A stretch of DNA of 64,000 nt, taken from positions 1 through 64,000 of the forward strand of contig JAFYMC010000035.1 of NCBI GenBank assembly GCA_017556805.1, written 5' to 3'. The stretch is from Lachnospiraceae bacterium (GTDB taxonomy: Bacteria; Bacillota; Clostridia; Lachnospirales; Lachnospiraceae). The stretch's first letter is position 1. Every line of letters starts with the position of its first letter. The notes beneath the pieces were generated by a model. The model was not told where the DNA came from. It ran no database searches and worked only from the letters and a program-made list of their open reading frames with translations. Positions 18,140 to 26,672 of this stretch are shown one piece after another. Both the position numbers and the translations under genes were made by a program.

Positions 18140-18197
18140 TGCTATGTCATTACAAATGTATTGACATAGCATTGTTTGTTTGCTATGCTTATAGTAG
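18140..18197 (+). repeat. Promoter-operator repeat, copy 2
   Basis: This is the second copy of the 58-bp element. It has palindrome arms at 18140-18149 and 18162-18171, TTGACA at 18161-18166 and TATGCT at 18184-18189 with a 17-base spacer. It precedes the RelB-type antitoxin gene. Antitoxins of this kind commonly bind palindromes in their own promoter, so this is a plausible autoregulatory operator. It differs from copy 1 at only a few positions. Confidence 0.8.
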
Positions 18198-18219
18198 AAG
18201 AGTTTAGGAGGTGACTGGT

Positions 18220-18513
18220 ATGGCAAGTACAATTCAGGTAAGAGTAGACGATGATTTAAAGGTTAAATCCGATGAATTGTTTAAGGATTTAGGAACTGAT
18301 ACAACAACTGCAATTCGAATGTTTTTGACACAAGCTTTGGCAGTGAATGGTTTTCCGTTTGAAATTAAAAGGGTAAATGCTAATCCTTATGAAGCCTTGA
18401 CAGAACAGGAATTGTTGGAAAAATTAGAAAGGGCTCGTGAACAGGCAAAACAAGGATTGGTTAGGGAGGCAAAAGAGGTTTCAAGCGATATGAGGGCAAA
18501 ATATGGATTATAG
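18220..18513 (+). CDS. RelB/DinJ family antitoxin
   Basis: The start is ATG 18220, seven bases after TAGGAGGT; an in-frame GTG at 18211 overlaps that RBS. The product has 97 residues. The N-terminal 50 residues are a ribbon-helix-helix domain with IQVRVDDDLK, then LGTDTTTAIRMFLTQAL, typical of RelB/DinJ. The C-terminal half is a charged helix that would bind the toxin. It normally neutralises a RelE/YafQ-type mRNA interferase and represses its own operon. The downstream toxin frame, which overlaps by 11 bases, is truncated. The antitoxin may therefore now act only as a regulator, perhaps at the two copies of the 58-bp operator. Confidence 0.85.
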   Translation: MASTIQVRVDDDLKVKSDELFKDLGTDTTTAIRMFLTQALAVNGFPFEIKRVNANPYEALTEQELLEKLERAREQAKQGLVREAKEVSSDMRAKYGL

Positions 18514-18604
18514 GGTATTAGTTACAAAAGCGTTGGAAGATGATTTGGTGATTATAGATATGATTTTTCATGAACTTCAGGATTATGAGAACAAGCTGTA
18601 TTAA
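18503..18604 (+). pseudogene. Truncated RelE/ParE-type toxin
   Basis: A 33-codon frame starts inside the end of the antitoxin gene, as is usual for such toxins. Its opening (MDYRVLVTKALEDDL, then IFHEL) resembles the first helix of RelE/ParE proteins, which are normally 90-110 residues. It stops at TAA 18602, and the remaining 36 bases before yraN hold no continuation in another frame. It is most likely a remnant after deletion of about two thirds of the toxin. Confidence 0.6.
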
Positions 18605-18640
18605 GGGTGACTGAATAATAGGATTAATAGGGAGAACTGA

Positions 18641-19027
18641 ATGGGAAATAACGGGGTAATAAATAATTGTTCCAATGATTGGAACCGACGTCGCATCGGT
18701 ACCGAGCAGGAAACAAAGGTGCAGGAATATTTGCAAAAGCAAGGGTACGAGATTATCGCCCGGAACTTTTATACGAAGCATGGCGAGATTGACTTGATTG
18801 CAAAAAAGGACGGATACCTTGTATTTGTTGAGGTGAAATACCGTGCCGATGAGCGATTCGGAGCACCGGAGGAAGCGGTAGATTTCAGAAAGCAGAAGAA
18901 AATTATTGCGGCGGCGCAATACTATATGTATAAGAACCGGATTCCTTTTGATACGCCGTGTCGGTTTGATGTGGCAGGGGTGACCGGGGAAGGAATAAGA
19001 GTTACCGAAAACGCATTTTGGATGTAG
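18641..19027 (+). CDS. YraN/UPF0102 nuclease-fold protein
   Basis: A 128-residue protein of the UPF0102 (YraN) family, related to the Holliday-junction resolvase/restriction-endonuclease fold. Visible motifs are GTEQE..V.eyL...GYEIIARN, then GEIDLIAKKDGYLVFVEVKYR and FRKQKKI..AA.YY. The D...EVK core of PD-(D/E)xK nucleases is intact (D in GEIDLI, E and K in FVEVK). A role in DNA metabolism is suspected for the family but not proven. The first 18 residues before GTEQE are longer than in many members, but no other start with an RBS is better. It follows the decayed toxin remnant. Confidence 0.9.
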   Translation: MGNNGVINNCSNDWNRRRIGTEQETKVQEYLQKQGYEIIARNFYTKHGEIDLIAKKDGYLVFVEVKYRADERFGAPEEAVDFRKQKKIIAAAQYYMYKNRIPFDTPCRFDVAGVTGEGIRVTENAFWM

Positions 19028-19053
19028 TGTGAGCGATAGAAGGAGAATACGGA

Positions 19054-19584
19054 ATGAAGCTGTATCTGGTGAATTACCGTCATAAAGATAGTGTGCCATG
19101 TAAAAGTATTACCGAGCTTCCGTTGGAGGAGGCAAAGAAGCTGGCAAAACAGTTATACTCCGGTAGCTCTTGTAAAGCGCACAGAAGGTTCGGTGTGGAG
19201 TTTGAATGTTATTACGAAGACAGGTGTAAGGCAGAGCATTGGATGTATGATATGTTTTGTGAGTTAGGTGGCAAGCCGGAAACGAAGCACCCATACTATT
19301 TTTCGATACAGCCTTCGGAGGCACTTTCCGAAAACTATGGTGAACATTATGTGATACAGATTGATTTGGATGAGATTGCCGATAATGACATCAGCTTTAC
19401 TTTGGGTGACAGCATGGCTTTGTATTATACAGAGAAACTTAATCAAATGTTCACAAAGAATGATTTGTTGAAACAGTTGGAATTATATGATAACGACGTT
19501 TATAAGATGTTAGGACATAACAAAGCGCAGGCTGCATTTATTGAAGCACAGCTTTGGAATGATAAGTATTTGAGGAATGATTAG
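19054..19584 (+). CDS. Hypothetical protein
   Basis: A 176-residue soluble protein beginning after AGAAGGAGAA. It contains several Cys, Tyr and His residues in its first 70 positions (SGSSCKAHRRFG, CYYEDRCKAEHWMYDMF) and a charged helical C-terminus. There is no signal peptide or membrane helix. I do not recognise the family. Its end overlaps the earliest possible start of the next gene. Confidence 0.65.
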   Translation: MKLYLVNYRHKDSVPCKSITELPLEEAKKLAKQLYSGSSCKAHRRFGVEFECYYEDRCKAEHWMYDMFCELGGKPETKHPYYFSIQPSEALSENYGEHYVIQIDLDEIADNDISFTLGDSMALYYTEKLNQMFTKNDLLKQLELYDNDVYKMLGHNKAQAAFIEAQLWNDKYLRND

Positions 19585-19609
19585 AAGGAAAGTAAATAGG
19601 AATCAGAAT

Positions 19610-20458
19610 ATGGAATATAAATTACAGTTACTTAATACTAAGGAAATGGCAGTATCGGGTACCGAAGTACCGTTTTTATATTTTAAGCGTCTGGCGGAGC
19701 ACTCGGGTGTAAAACATAGTTGTTCTACAAGAGTAGGCGGCGTTAGTGAAGGGTGTTTTTCGTCTATGAATTTGGGCTTCGGACGGGGAGATGCGGACGA
19801 AAATGTCCTTGAAAACTATGACAGAATATGTTCGGCCATGGGCTTTGCAAAAGAGCAGGTGGTTCTTTCGGCGCAGGTACATGAGACCGTGGTTCGGAGA
19901 GCAACGAAGGCGGACTGTGGCAAAGGCATTAATAAGCCTCGGGACTATACGTCGGTGGATGCGCAGATTACCAATGAACCGGGGGTGGCTTTGACCGTAT
20001 TTACGGCGGATTGTGTGCCGGTGTTTTTCTATGACCCGGTGGCAAAGGCTATCGGTACGGCTCATGCGGGCTGGCGCGGGACCATCGGCCGGATTGCCGA
20101 GAAAACGGTACAGGCCATGAATAAGGAATTCGGTAGCAAACCGTCGGATATGGAAGCTTATATCGGCGCATCTATTTGCGGAGACTGCTATACGGTAGGC
20201 GGCGAAGTGGCGGAGCGGTTTATGAAAGAATTTCCGGAGGCGACCACGCAGACAGATGAGCAGAAGGCGGAAGGAACCTGTCAGCTGGATTTGTGGCAGG
20301 TGAACCGTATGATTTTAGAACAAGCCGGAGTAAAGCCGGAAAATATTGTCATCGGAGGCGTTTGTACGAAATGTCATTCCGATGTGTTATACTCCCATAG
20401 AGTACAGGGAAACGACCGGGGCAGTCTGGTGGGATTTCTGATGATTTCCGAGGAGTAA
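19610..20458 (+). CDS. pgeF: Peptidoglycan editing factor PgeF (YfiH/laccase-domain)
   Basis: A 282-residue member of the YfiH family, which in E. coli removes mis-incorporated residues from peptidoglycan precursors and also shows purine nucleoside/laccase activity in other bacteria. The conserved metal ligands are present: His in QVHET, Cys in FTADCVP, His in GTAHAGWRGT. I prefer ATG 19610, eight bases after AGGA; ATG 19577 would add 11 residues and overlap the upstream gene. The end has the family's typical HRVQGNDRGS. It heads the run with the DUF512 gene and der. Confidence 0.9.
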   Translation: MEYKLQLLNTKEMAVSGTEVPFLYFKRLAEHSGVKHSCSTRVGGVSEGCFSSMNLGFGRGDADENVLENYDRICSAMGFAKEQVVLSAQVHETVVRRATKADCGKGINKPRDYTSVDAQITNEPGVALTVFTADCVPVFFYDPVAKAIGTAHAGWRGTIGRIAEKTVQAMNKEFGSKPSDMEAYIGASICGDCYTVGGEVAERFMKEFPEATTQTDEQKAEGTCQLDLWQVNRMILEQAGVKPENIVIGGVCTKCHSDVLYSHRVQGNDRGSLVGFLMISEE

Positions 20459-20530
20459 GAGGAGAAATATTAAGTTGCGGAGTGTCGGTTTTTGATAAAA
20501 GGGCAATTTGCAAATTAGAAAGAGGCAACT

Positions 20531-21847
20531 ATGGCGAAGAAACTACAAGAACATACCATTAAAGAAGTGCTCCCGGGCAGTATCGCAGAGGAGCTGGAAA
20601 TCGAAGCCGGGGATGTGCTGGTTTCCATTAACGAGCAGCCCATTAAGGATGTGTTTGACTATCGGTATTTGTCCGAGGATGAGGAGCTAGTGCTTTTGAT
20701 TCGCAAGCCTGATGGTGAGGAATGGGAGCTGGAAATCGAGAAGGATGCCTACGAGGATTTGGGTTTGGTGTTTGAAGATGGTTTGATGGACGAGTACCGT
20801 TCCTGCCGGAATAAGTGTATCTTCTGTTTTATCGACCAGATGCCAACCGGAATGCGGGATACCCTTTATTTTAAGGATGATGATGCAAGATTGTCCTTTT
20901 TGCAGGGAAATTATATTACGTTGACTAATTTGTCCGAAGAAGATATGGAGCGGATTTTGTTTTATAAGCTGTCTCCCATTAATATTTCCGTGCATACGAC
21001 GAATCCGGAACTTCGCTGCAAGATGCTTAACAATCGTTTTGCGGGAGAGGCACTGGATAAAATTAAGCGTTTTTACGATGTGGGCCTTGAGATGAACGGT
21101 CAGATTGTGCTTTGTAAGGGCTACAATGACGGGGAAGAGCTGGAGCGGACCATTCATGATTTGACAGCCTATTTGCCGTTGATGCAGAGTGTTTCCGTGG
21201 TTCCCATGGGCATGACAAAGTTCCGCGACGCTCTTACGCAGGTGGAGCCGTTTACCAAGGAAGACGCGGTAGAGGTCATCGGCATTATTCAGAAGTGGCA
21301 GGAGATTATTCAGAAGCATTACGGTACCCGTATGATCCATGCCAGTGACGAGTGGTATTTGCTGGCGGGACTCCCGCTGCCGGCGGAAGAAGACTACGAA
21401 GGCTATCCGCAGCTCGAAAACGGCGTGGGTATGGTGCGGTCCATGAACGAGGAAGTGGACTGGTGTTTGAGCGAGCAAAAAGGTGACGACAGAGTGCGGA
21501 AGCTGACCTTAATTACCGGTACACTGGCGGAGCCTGTCATTCGTGAACAGGTGGAAAAAATTCGAAAGAAGTATCCGAACATTGATGCAAATGTCATAGG
21601 AATCATTAATCATTTCTTCGGTGAGCAGATAACTGTAGCCGGTTTGGTGACGGCGCAGGATATCATTGCACAGCTTAAAGGCAAGGAGTTAGGCGATGTT
21701 TTATTGGTTCCGGAGGTCATGCTTCGGAGCGGAGAAGAGGTCTTTTTGGATGATTTGACCGTTTCTGATGTGGAAAAGGCTTTACAAACCCGCGTGAGTA
21801 TTGTAAAATCAGATGGAGAGTCTTTGGTACAGACTATAATTGCGTAG
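20531..21847 (+). CDS. DUF512 family radical SAM protein with PDZ domain
   Basis: A 438-residue protein. Residues about 5-70 form a PDZ-like domain (VLPGSIAEELEIEAGDVLVSIN). A Cys cluster CRNKCIFCF (near residues 96-104) binds the radical SAM iron-sulphur cluster, with SVHTTNPELR further on. The C-terminal DUF512 part ends with the conserved LVPEVMLRSGEEVFLDD. The reaction is unknown. It commonly lies next to der, plsY and gpsA in Clostridia, as here, which suggests a conserved but unidentified link to ribosome or envelope biogenesis. Confidence 0.92.
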   Translation: MAKKLQEHTIKEVLPGSIAEELEIEAGDVLVSINEQPIKDVFDYRYLSEDEELVLLIRKPDGEEWELEIEKDAYEDLGLVFEDGLMDEYRSCRNKCIFCFIDQMPTGMRDTLYFKDDDARLSFLQGNYITLTNLSEEDMERILFYKLSPINISVHTTNPELRCKMLNNRFAGEALDKIKRFYDVGLEMNGQIVLCKGYNDGEELERTIHDLTAYLPLMQSVSVVPMGMTKFRDALTQVEPFTKEDAVEVIGIIQKWQEIIQKHYGTRMIHASDEWYLLAGLPLPAEEDYEGYPQLENGVGMVRSMNEEVDWCLSEQKGDDRVRKLTLITGTLAEPVIREQVEKIRKKYPNIDANVIGIINHFFGEQITVAGLVTAQDIIAQLKGKELGDVLLVPEVMLRSGEEVFLDDLTVSDVEKALQTRVSIVKSDGESLVQTIIA

Positions 21848-21879
21848 TTGATTTTTGAAAGTGAGGATATTTTCCTAAG

Positions 21880-23211
21880 ATGAGTAATCCGATTGTAGCG
21901 ATCGTGGGACGTCCGAATGTCGGTAAGTCCACGTTGTTTAATGCCCTTGCGGGGGAACGTATTTCTATCGTAAAAGATTATCCGGGCGTGACCCGTGACC
22001 GTATTTATGCGGATGTTACATGGCTGAATTATAAATTTACAATGATTGATACCGGAGGTATTGAGCCGGAGACAAAGGATAAGATGCTCACGTACATGAG
22101 AGAGCAGGCGCAGATTGCCATTGATACGGCGGATGTGATTGTGTTCCTGACAGATGTACGTATGGGTCTTGTGGATGCGGACTTTAAGGTGGCGGATATG
22201 TTGCGCCGTTCCGGGAAGCCGGTGATTTTGACGGTGAATAAGGTAGACGATTTTGAGAAAATGCAGGCGGATGTTTACGAGTTCTATAATCTCGGTATCG
22301 GAGATCCGATTGCGGTATCCGGTGCGTCACGTTTGGGCTTCGGTGAGTTGCTTGATGCGATTGTAGAGCACTTCCCGGCTCCGGTGGAAGGCGAAGAGGA
22401 AGAAGAACTTCCGAAGATTGCGGTGGTCGGTAAGCCAAATGTGGGTAAGTCCTCCATTATCAATAAGCTGACCGGAGAGAATCGCGTGATTGTATCGGAT
22501 ATTGCGGGAACCACTCGTGATGCCATCGATACGGTAGTAAAGTTTGAGGAAAAGGACTATATTTTTATTGATACGGCGGGGCTTCGTCGTAAGAATAAGA
22601 TTAAAGAGGAAATCGAGCGTTTCAGTATCGTGCGTACCGTCAGTGCGGTGGAACGTGCGGATGTTGTAGTTGTGGTGATTGATGCTACGGAGGGTGTAAC
22701 CGAGCAGGATGCAAAGATTGCCGGTATTGCCCATGAACGCGGAAAAGGTATTATTATCGCGGTGAACAAGTGGGATGCGGTAGAGGATAAGGACGACAAG
22801 ACGATTTATCGTCAGACGGAGCGTATCCGTGAGATTCTGTCCTTTATTCCGTATGCGGAAATCGTATTCATTTCCGCAAAGACCGGACAGCGTATGACGA
22901 AGATTTTCGAAAAGATTGACCTCGTGATTCAGAGCAGAACCCTGCGTATCCAGACCGGTGTGCTGAACGAAATTCTGATGGAGGCTACCTCCTTACAGCA
23001 GCCGCCGTCCGATAAGGGTAAGAGATTAAAGATTTTCTTTATGACTCAGGTGGCTGTGGCGCCGCCGACCTTTGTACTGTTTGTCAATACAAAGGAACTG
23101 ATGCATTACTCCTATCAGCGTTATATTGAAAATAAGATTCGTGATACCTTTGGTTTTGTAGGTACTTCCCTGAAGTTTATTATCAGAGAACGAGAGGATA
23201 ATACGAAGTAA
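21880..23211 (+). CDS. der: Ribosome biogenesis GTPase Der (EngA)
   Basis: 443 residues, the usual length. It has two consecutive GTPase domains: GRPNVGKST at residues 9-17 with DTGG, NKVD, and GKPNVGKSS near residue 183 with DTAG and NKWD. A C-terminal KH-like domain contains the conserved PSDKGKRLKIFFMTQ. Der acts in late assembly of the 50S subunit and is essential in most bacteria. It lies 32 bases after the DUF512 gene and 34 before plsY, most likely in one operon. Confidence 0.97.
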   Translation: MSNPIVAIVGRPNVGKSTLFNALAGERISIVKDYPGVTRDRIYADVTWLNYKFTMIDTGGIEPETKDKMLTYMREQAQIAIDTADVIVFLTDVRMGLVDADFKVADMLRRSGKPVILTVNKVDDFEKMQADVYEFYNLGIGDPIAVSGASRLGFGELLDAIVEHFPAPVEGEEEEELPKIAVVGKPNVGKSSIINKLTGENRVIVSDIAGTTRDAIDTVVKFEEKDYIFIDTAGLRRKNKIKEEIERFSIVRTVSAVERADVVVVVIDATEGVTEQDAKIAGIAHERGKGIIIAVNKWDAVEDKDDKTIYRQTERIREILSFIPYAEIVFISAKTGQRMTKIFEKIDLVIQSRTLRIQTGVLNEILMEATSLQQPPSDKGKRLKIFFMTQVAVAPPTFVLFVNTKELMHYSYQRYIENKIRDTFGFVGTSLKFIIREREDNTK

Positions 23212-23245
23212 TCGGACACAGAAAAGGAAATGGCAGGATAAGGAA

Positions 23246-23905
23246 ATGATTTGGCGTATAGCGATTTGTTTGATTTTAGGTTATGCATTCGGATGTATTT
23301 CTACGGGATATATTGTAGGCAAGACACAGAAGGTGGACATCAGAAAGTACGGAAGCGGTAATGTGGGGACTACGAATGCCCTTCGTACGCTGGGGGTAAA
23401 AGCGGCTATTATCACGCTTTTTGGTGATATTTTAAAGTGCGCGATTCCGGTGGTATTGATTAAGTTTGTTTTTTTTAAGGATTTACCGGAGCAGGATTTG
23501 TTTGGTTTATACACGGCCTTGGGAGCTGTGTTGGGTCATACGTTTCCGTTTTATCTCAACTTTAAAGGCGGAAAAGGTATTGCGGTTTTGGTTGGTACGA
23601 TTCTGACCTTTGACTGGCGAATCTTTCTTATTTGTGTTGCTACATTCTTTGTGATTGCACTGATAACCCGTTATGTATCTCTCGGTTCTTTGGTGATGGA
23701 GGTACTGTTTGTTATCTGGGTGGCGGTAACCCGTCCGGGGGATTGGCATATGCTGGCTTTAAGCCTTGTGTTTGCTGTGTTGGCGTTCTACACTCATAGA
23801 GAGAACATCAAACGTTTGCTTTCCGGTACCGAGAATAAAATCGGGCAGAAGGTAAAGGTAAAGACCGAAGAAGAAAAACAAGCAGAAGAGGATTCGGCAT
23901 CATAA
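23246..23905 (+). CDS. plsY: Acyl-phosphate glycerol-3-phosphate acyltransferase PlsY
   Basis: A 219-residue membrane protein with about five transmembrane helices. It transfers an acyl group from acyl phosphate to glycerol-3-phosphate, the first acylation in phospholipid synthesis. The three PlsY motifs are visible: the glycine-rich SGNVGTTNALRTLG, then GHTFPFYLNFKGGKGIA, and TRYVSLGS. A charged C-terminal tail of about 25 residues is longer than in many homologues. It precedes gpsA, which makes its substrate. Confidence 0.96.
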   Translation: MIWRIAICLILGYAFGCISTGYIVGKTQKVDIRKYGSGNVGTTNALRTLGVKAAIITLFGDILKCAIPVVLIKFVFFKDLPEQDLFGLYTALGAVLGHTFPFYLNFKGGKGIAVLVGTILTFDWRIFLICVATFFVIALITRYVSLGSLVMEVLFVIWVAVTRPGDWHMLALSLVFAVLAFYTHRENIKRLLSGTENKIGQKVKVKTEEEKQAEEDSAS

Positions 23906-23971
23906 ATCCGGAAACGGAATGAAAGAAAGGGAAATGCGTGGAAGTATTGACGCATAAAATAGGTGAACTGT

Positions 23972-24985
23972 ATGAAAAAGGTTACGGTTTTAGGAGCCGG
24001 TACTTGGGGAGTGGCTCTAACTATATTACTGGCGAATAACGGTCATGAAGTGACTCTTTGGTCGAAGTTTCCTGCAGAGACAGGTGCATTGGAGGCTGAT
24101 CGCAGTAACATAAAAAATCTGCCGGGAGCAGTGCTTCCGGACAGTGTAAAGCTGACCAATGATTTGGCGGAGGCTGTGGCAGGCGGCACGGATTTGATTG
24201 TAAATACGGTCATTTCTCCTTTTGTAAGAGAGGTATCCAAGGCGCTTTCTTCCTATGTAAAGGATGGCACGGTTATCGTCAACGCATCCAAAGGCATTGA
24301 AAACGGTACCTTATATACGATGACGGATATTATTTCCCAGGAAATTCCGCAGGCTAAGGTGGCGGTGATTTCCGGACCGAGTCATGCGGAAGAAGTAAGC
24401 AGACATATCCCGACTACGGTAGTGGCAGGTGCGACAGAAAAAGATGTTGCCATGTATATTCAGGATATGTTCATGAATAAATACTTCCGTGTATATACCA
24501 GCCCGGATGTGTTGGGAATCGAAATCGGCGGTGCATTGAAGAATGTTATCGCATTGGCGGCGGGAGCGGTAGACGGTCTCGGTTACGGCGATAACACGAA
24601 GGCTGCTCTTATTACCCGTGGTATCGTGGAAATCGCAAGACTCGGAGAAGCAATGGGTGCCAGATACGAGACATTTGCGGGGCTTTCCGGTATCGGTGAT
24701 TTGATTGTAACCTGTACCAGCCTTCATAGCAGAAACCATAATGCCGGTTATCTTCTCGGACAGGGCAAATCTTTAGAGGAAGCAAAGAGGGAAGTCGGTC
24801 AGGTAGTGGAAGGAGTAAACTCCGCTCAGGCAGCACTGGCTCTTGCGGAAAAGTACGGTGTGGAGATGCCGATTGTGGAGCAGGTAAACGCAGTTCTGTT
24901 TGAACAAAAGGATGCAAAGGAAGCACTAAAGGATCTTCTTGTCCGCGATAAAGTAACCGAATATAGTTCTCTCAGTTGGGAATAA
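23972..24985 (+). CDS. gpsA: Glycerol-3-phosphate dehydrogenase [NAD(P)+]
   Basis: 337 residues from ATG 23972, just after AGGTGA; an in-frame GTG at 23963 lies over that RBS. It reduces dihydroxyacetone phosphate to sn-glycerol-3-phosphate, the substrate of PlsY. The Rossmann motif GAGTWG is at residues 8-13, followed by SKGIE, SGPSHAEE and the catalytic-lysine motif GGALKNVIALAAG. The end is followed at once by a hairpin terminator that runs into the start region of spoIVA. Confidence 0.97.
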   Translation: MKKVTVLGAGTWGVALTILLANNGHEVTLWSKFPAETGALEADRSNIKNLPGAVLPDSVKLTNDLAEAVAGGTDLIVNTVISPFVREVSKALSSYVKDGTVIVNASKGIENGTLYTMTDIISQEIPQAKVAVISGPSHAEEVSRHIPTTVVAGATEKDVAMYIQDMFMNKYFRVYTSPDVLGIEIGGALKNVIALAAGAVDGLGYGDNTKAALITRGIVEIARLGEAMGARYETFAGLSGIGDLIVTCTSLHSRNHNAGYLLGQGKSLEEAKREVGQVVEGVNSAQAALALAEKYGVEMPIVEQVNAVLFEQKDAKEALKDLLVRDKVTEYSSLSWE

Positions 24986-25009
24986 GCAATTACCCCTTTG
25001 GCATATACT
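24980..25009 (+). promoter_or_regulatory. Candidate sigma-E promoter for spoIVA
   Basis: GAATAAG (24980-24986) and CATATACT (25002-25009) lie 15 bases apart and resemble the mother-cell sigma-E pattern (-35 KMATATT, -10 CATACAnT). spoIVA is sigma-E controlled in B. subtilis. Transcription would start within the loop of the gpsA terminator hairpin. The match is partial. Confidence 0.4.
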
Positions 25010-25037
25010 GTAACAGCAGAGCCAAGGGGGATTTTTT
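24993..25037 (+). terminator. Rho-independent terminator after gpsA, overlapping the spoIVA RBS
   Basis: The arms CCCCTTTGGC (24993-25002) and GCCAAGGGGG (25021-25030) pair over ten positions with one G-U, and are followed by a run of six T. The right arm is also the AAGGGGG Shine-Dalgarno of spoIVA, whose ATG begins at 25038. Transcripts reading through from gpsA would have this site paired. Confidence 0.75.
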
Positions 25038-26513
25038 ATGGAAACGTTTGATTTATACAAAGACATGAAGCTGCGAACCGGCGGCGAAATCTACATAGGT
25101 GTGGTGGGACCGGTCAGAACCGGGAAATCCACCTTTATTAAGCATTTTATGGATGAAATGGTGCTTCCGGTGATGACCGAGGAGGCGGAAAAAGTAAGAG
25201 CAACCGATGAAATGCCGCAGTCTGCCCAGGGACGTACCATTATGACAACGGAGCCGAAGTTTGTGCCGAAGGAAGCGGCAAGAATTGCTCTTCCGGATGG
25301 GACCGATGTTAAAATACGTTTGGTAGATTGTGTGGGCTATATGGTGGAGGGAGCGACCGGACACATGGAGGGGGAAAAGGAACGTATGATTAAAACCCCT
25401 TGGTCCGAGGCGGAAATTCCGTTTACCAAGGCGGCAGAAATCGGCACGGGGAAAGTAATCAGGGAGCATTCTACCGTAGGTGTCCTGGTAACGGCGGACG
25501 GCAGTTTCGGTGAATTGACCAGAGCGAACTACGAGGCGCCGGAGGAACGTACCATCCATGAATTAAAGCGTCTCGGAAAACCGTTTATTGTGCTTTTAAA
25601 TTCCGCAAGACCACGGGCGGCGGAAACGGAACAACTTGCAAAGGAACTGGCAGAGCGTTACGATGTTATTGTGCTTCCTACCGACTGTACAAAGTTAAAA
25701 AAAGCAGAGCTTACGGAAGTGCTGGAAGCAATTCTTACGGCATTCCCGGTCAGTGAAATGAAGTTCCGACTTCCGATGTGGGTGGAGCTTTTGGAGCAGA
25801 CACATGAGATCAAACGGGAAGCGATGGAATACGCTAAGGAGTTGCTGCTTCGGAATCGCAGAATCCGGGATGTAAGAGAGCAGAAGGAGCTTCCGGCAGG
25901 GAATTATTTTGAGCGGGTGGTTGCATCAGGGATTTCCATGGAGGACGGAAGCGTGGAATATCGCTTTGAGCCGAAGAAGGAGTATTATTTCGGAATGTTA
26001 AGCGAGTTACTTGACTGTGAAGTGACGGGAGAACGTCGTTTTTATCAGGAACTGAAGGAATTGGCAAAGAGCCGAAAGAAATACGAATCGATTGCCACGG
26101 CTTGTGAGGAGGTAGAACGAAAGGGCTACGGTGTGGTGCTTCCGGCGACCGGTCAGATTCGGATTTCTACGCCGGAATTAATCAAACAGGGCGGAAAGTT
26201 CGGTGTAAAGATTCGGGCAACCGCACCGTCAATCCATATGATTCAAGCGAATATTGTTACGGAAATCGCCCCGATTGTTGGTAGTGAGGAGCAGGCCGGA
26301 GATTTGATTTCTTATATGACAAACCGGAGTGAACAGGGAGAGGACGGATTGCGTACCGCTGCGATTTTCGGGAAGAGTGTAAATCAATTGGTGGAGGAAG
26401 GTGTGAACGCTAAAATCGGAAATATTAACGAAGAATGTCAGGAGAAACTACAGGAGTCGATAGAAAAAATCATCAATGAAAGCAGTGGAGGAGTGATTTG
26501 TTTCATAATTTAG
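25038..26513 (+). CDS. spoIVA: Stage IV sporulation protein A (spore coat morphogenetic ATPase)
   Basis: 491 residues, close to the 492 of the B. subtilis protein. SpoIVA hydrolyses ATP to polymerise on the forespore surface and form the basement layer of the spore coat. The Walker A motif GPVRTGKST is at residues 24-32. The central region and the C-terminal segment (EECQEKLQESIEKIINES, then GGVICFII) are typical, including the extreme C-terminus needed for localisation. Its presence shows that the organism is, or descends from, a spore former. Confidence 0.97.
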   Translation: METFDLYKDMKLRTGGEIYIGVVGPVRTGKSTFIKHFMDEMVLPVMTEEAEKVRATDEMPQSAQGRTIMTTEPKFVPKEAARIALPDGTDVKIRLVDCVGYMVEGATGHMEGEKERMIKTPWSEAEIPFTKAAEIGTGKVIREHSTVGVLVTADGSFGELTRANYEAPEERTIHELKRLGKPFIVLLNSARPRAAETEQLAKELAERYDVIVLPTDCTKLKKAELTEVLEAILTAFPVSEMKFRLPMWVELLEQTHEIKREAMEYAKELLLRNRRIRDVREQKELPAGNYFERVVASGISMEDGSVEYRFEPKKEYYFGMLSELLDCEVTGERRFYQELKELAKSRKKYESIATACEEVERKGYGVVLPATGQIRISTPELIKQGGKFGVKIRATAPSIHMIQANIVTEIAPIVGSEEQAGDLISYMTNRSEQGEDGLRTAAIFGKSVNQLVEEGVNAKIGNINEECQEKLQESIEKIINESSGGVICFII

Positions 26514-26575
26514 GTCGATTTTTTGGCAAAAATGCCTAAAAACGCCTGAATATCTAAAAAAAATCAGCAACAATG

Positions 26576-26604
26576 TTGACAAAAACAAGCAATCTTGCTA
26601 TAAT
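26576..26604 (+). promoter_or_regulatory. Consensus sigma-A promoter
   Basis: TTGACA (26576-26581), a 17-base spacer and TATAAT (26599-26604) match the vegetative consensus exactly, and the -10 is extended by TGC. It drives the secreted NlpC/P60 gene, with a leader of about 65 bases. Strong expression is expected. Confidence 0.85.
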
Positions 26605-26672
26605 AACCCATGTAATAAAATTTAATATTTATGTAACATTTTAATAGATTGTTTGTTGGAGGTACATTTGGG

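Noticed and set aside
20687-21478. 263-codon frame on the minus strand
   Set aside because: It is fully inside the DUF512 radical SAM gene, whose motifs prove the + strand. No promoter or RBS is seen.
26518-26541. Terminator after spoIVA
   Set aside because: TTTTTTGGCA and TGCCTAAAAA can pair with one mismatch, but the stem has only four GC-containing pairs and no good T run after it, so I did not list it as a feature.
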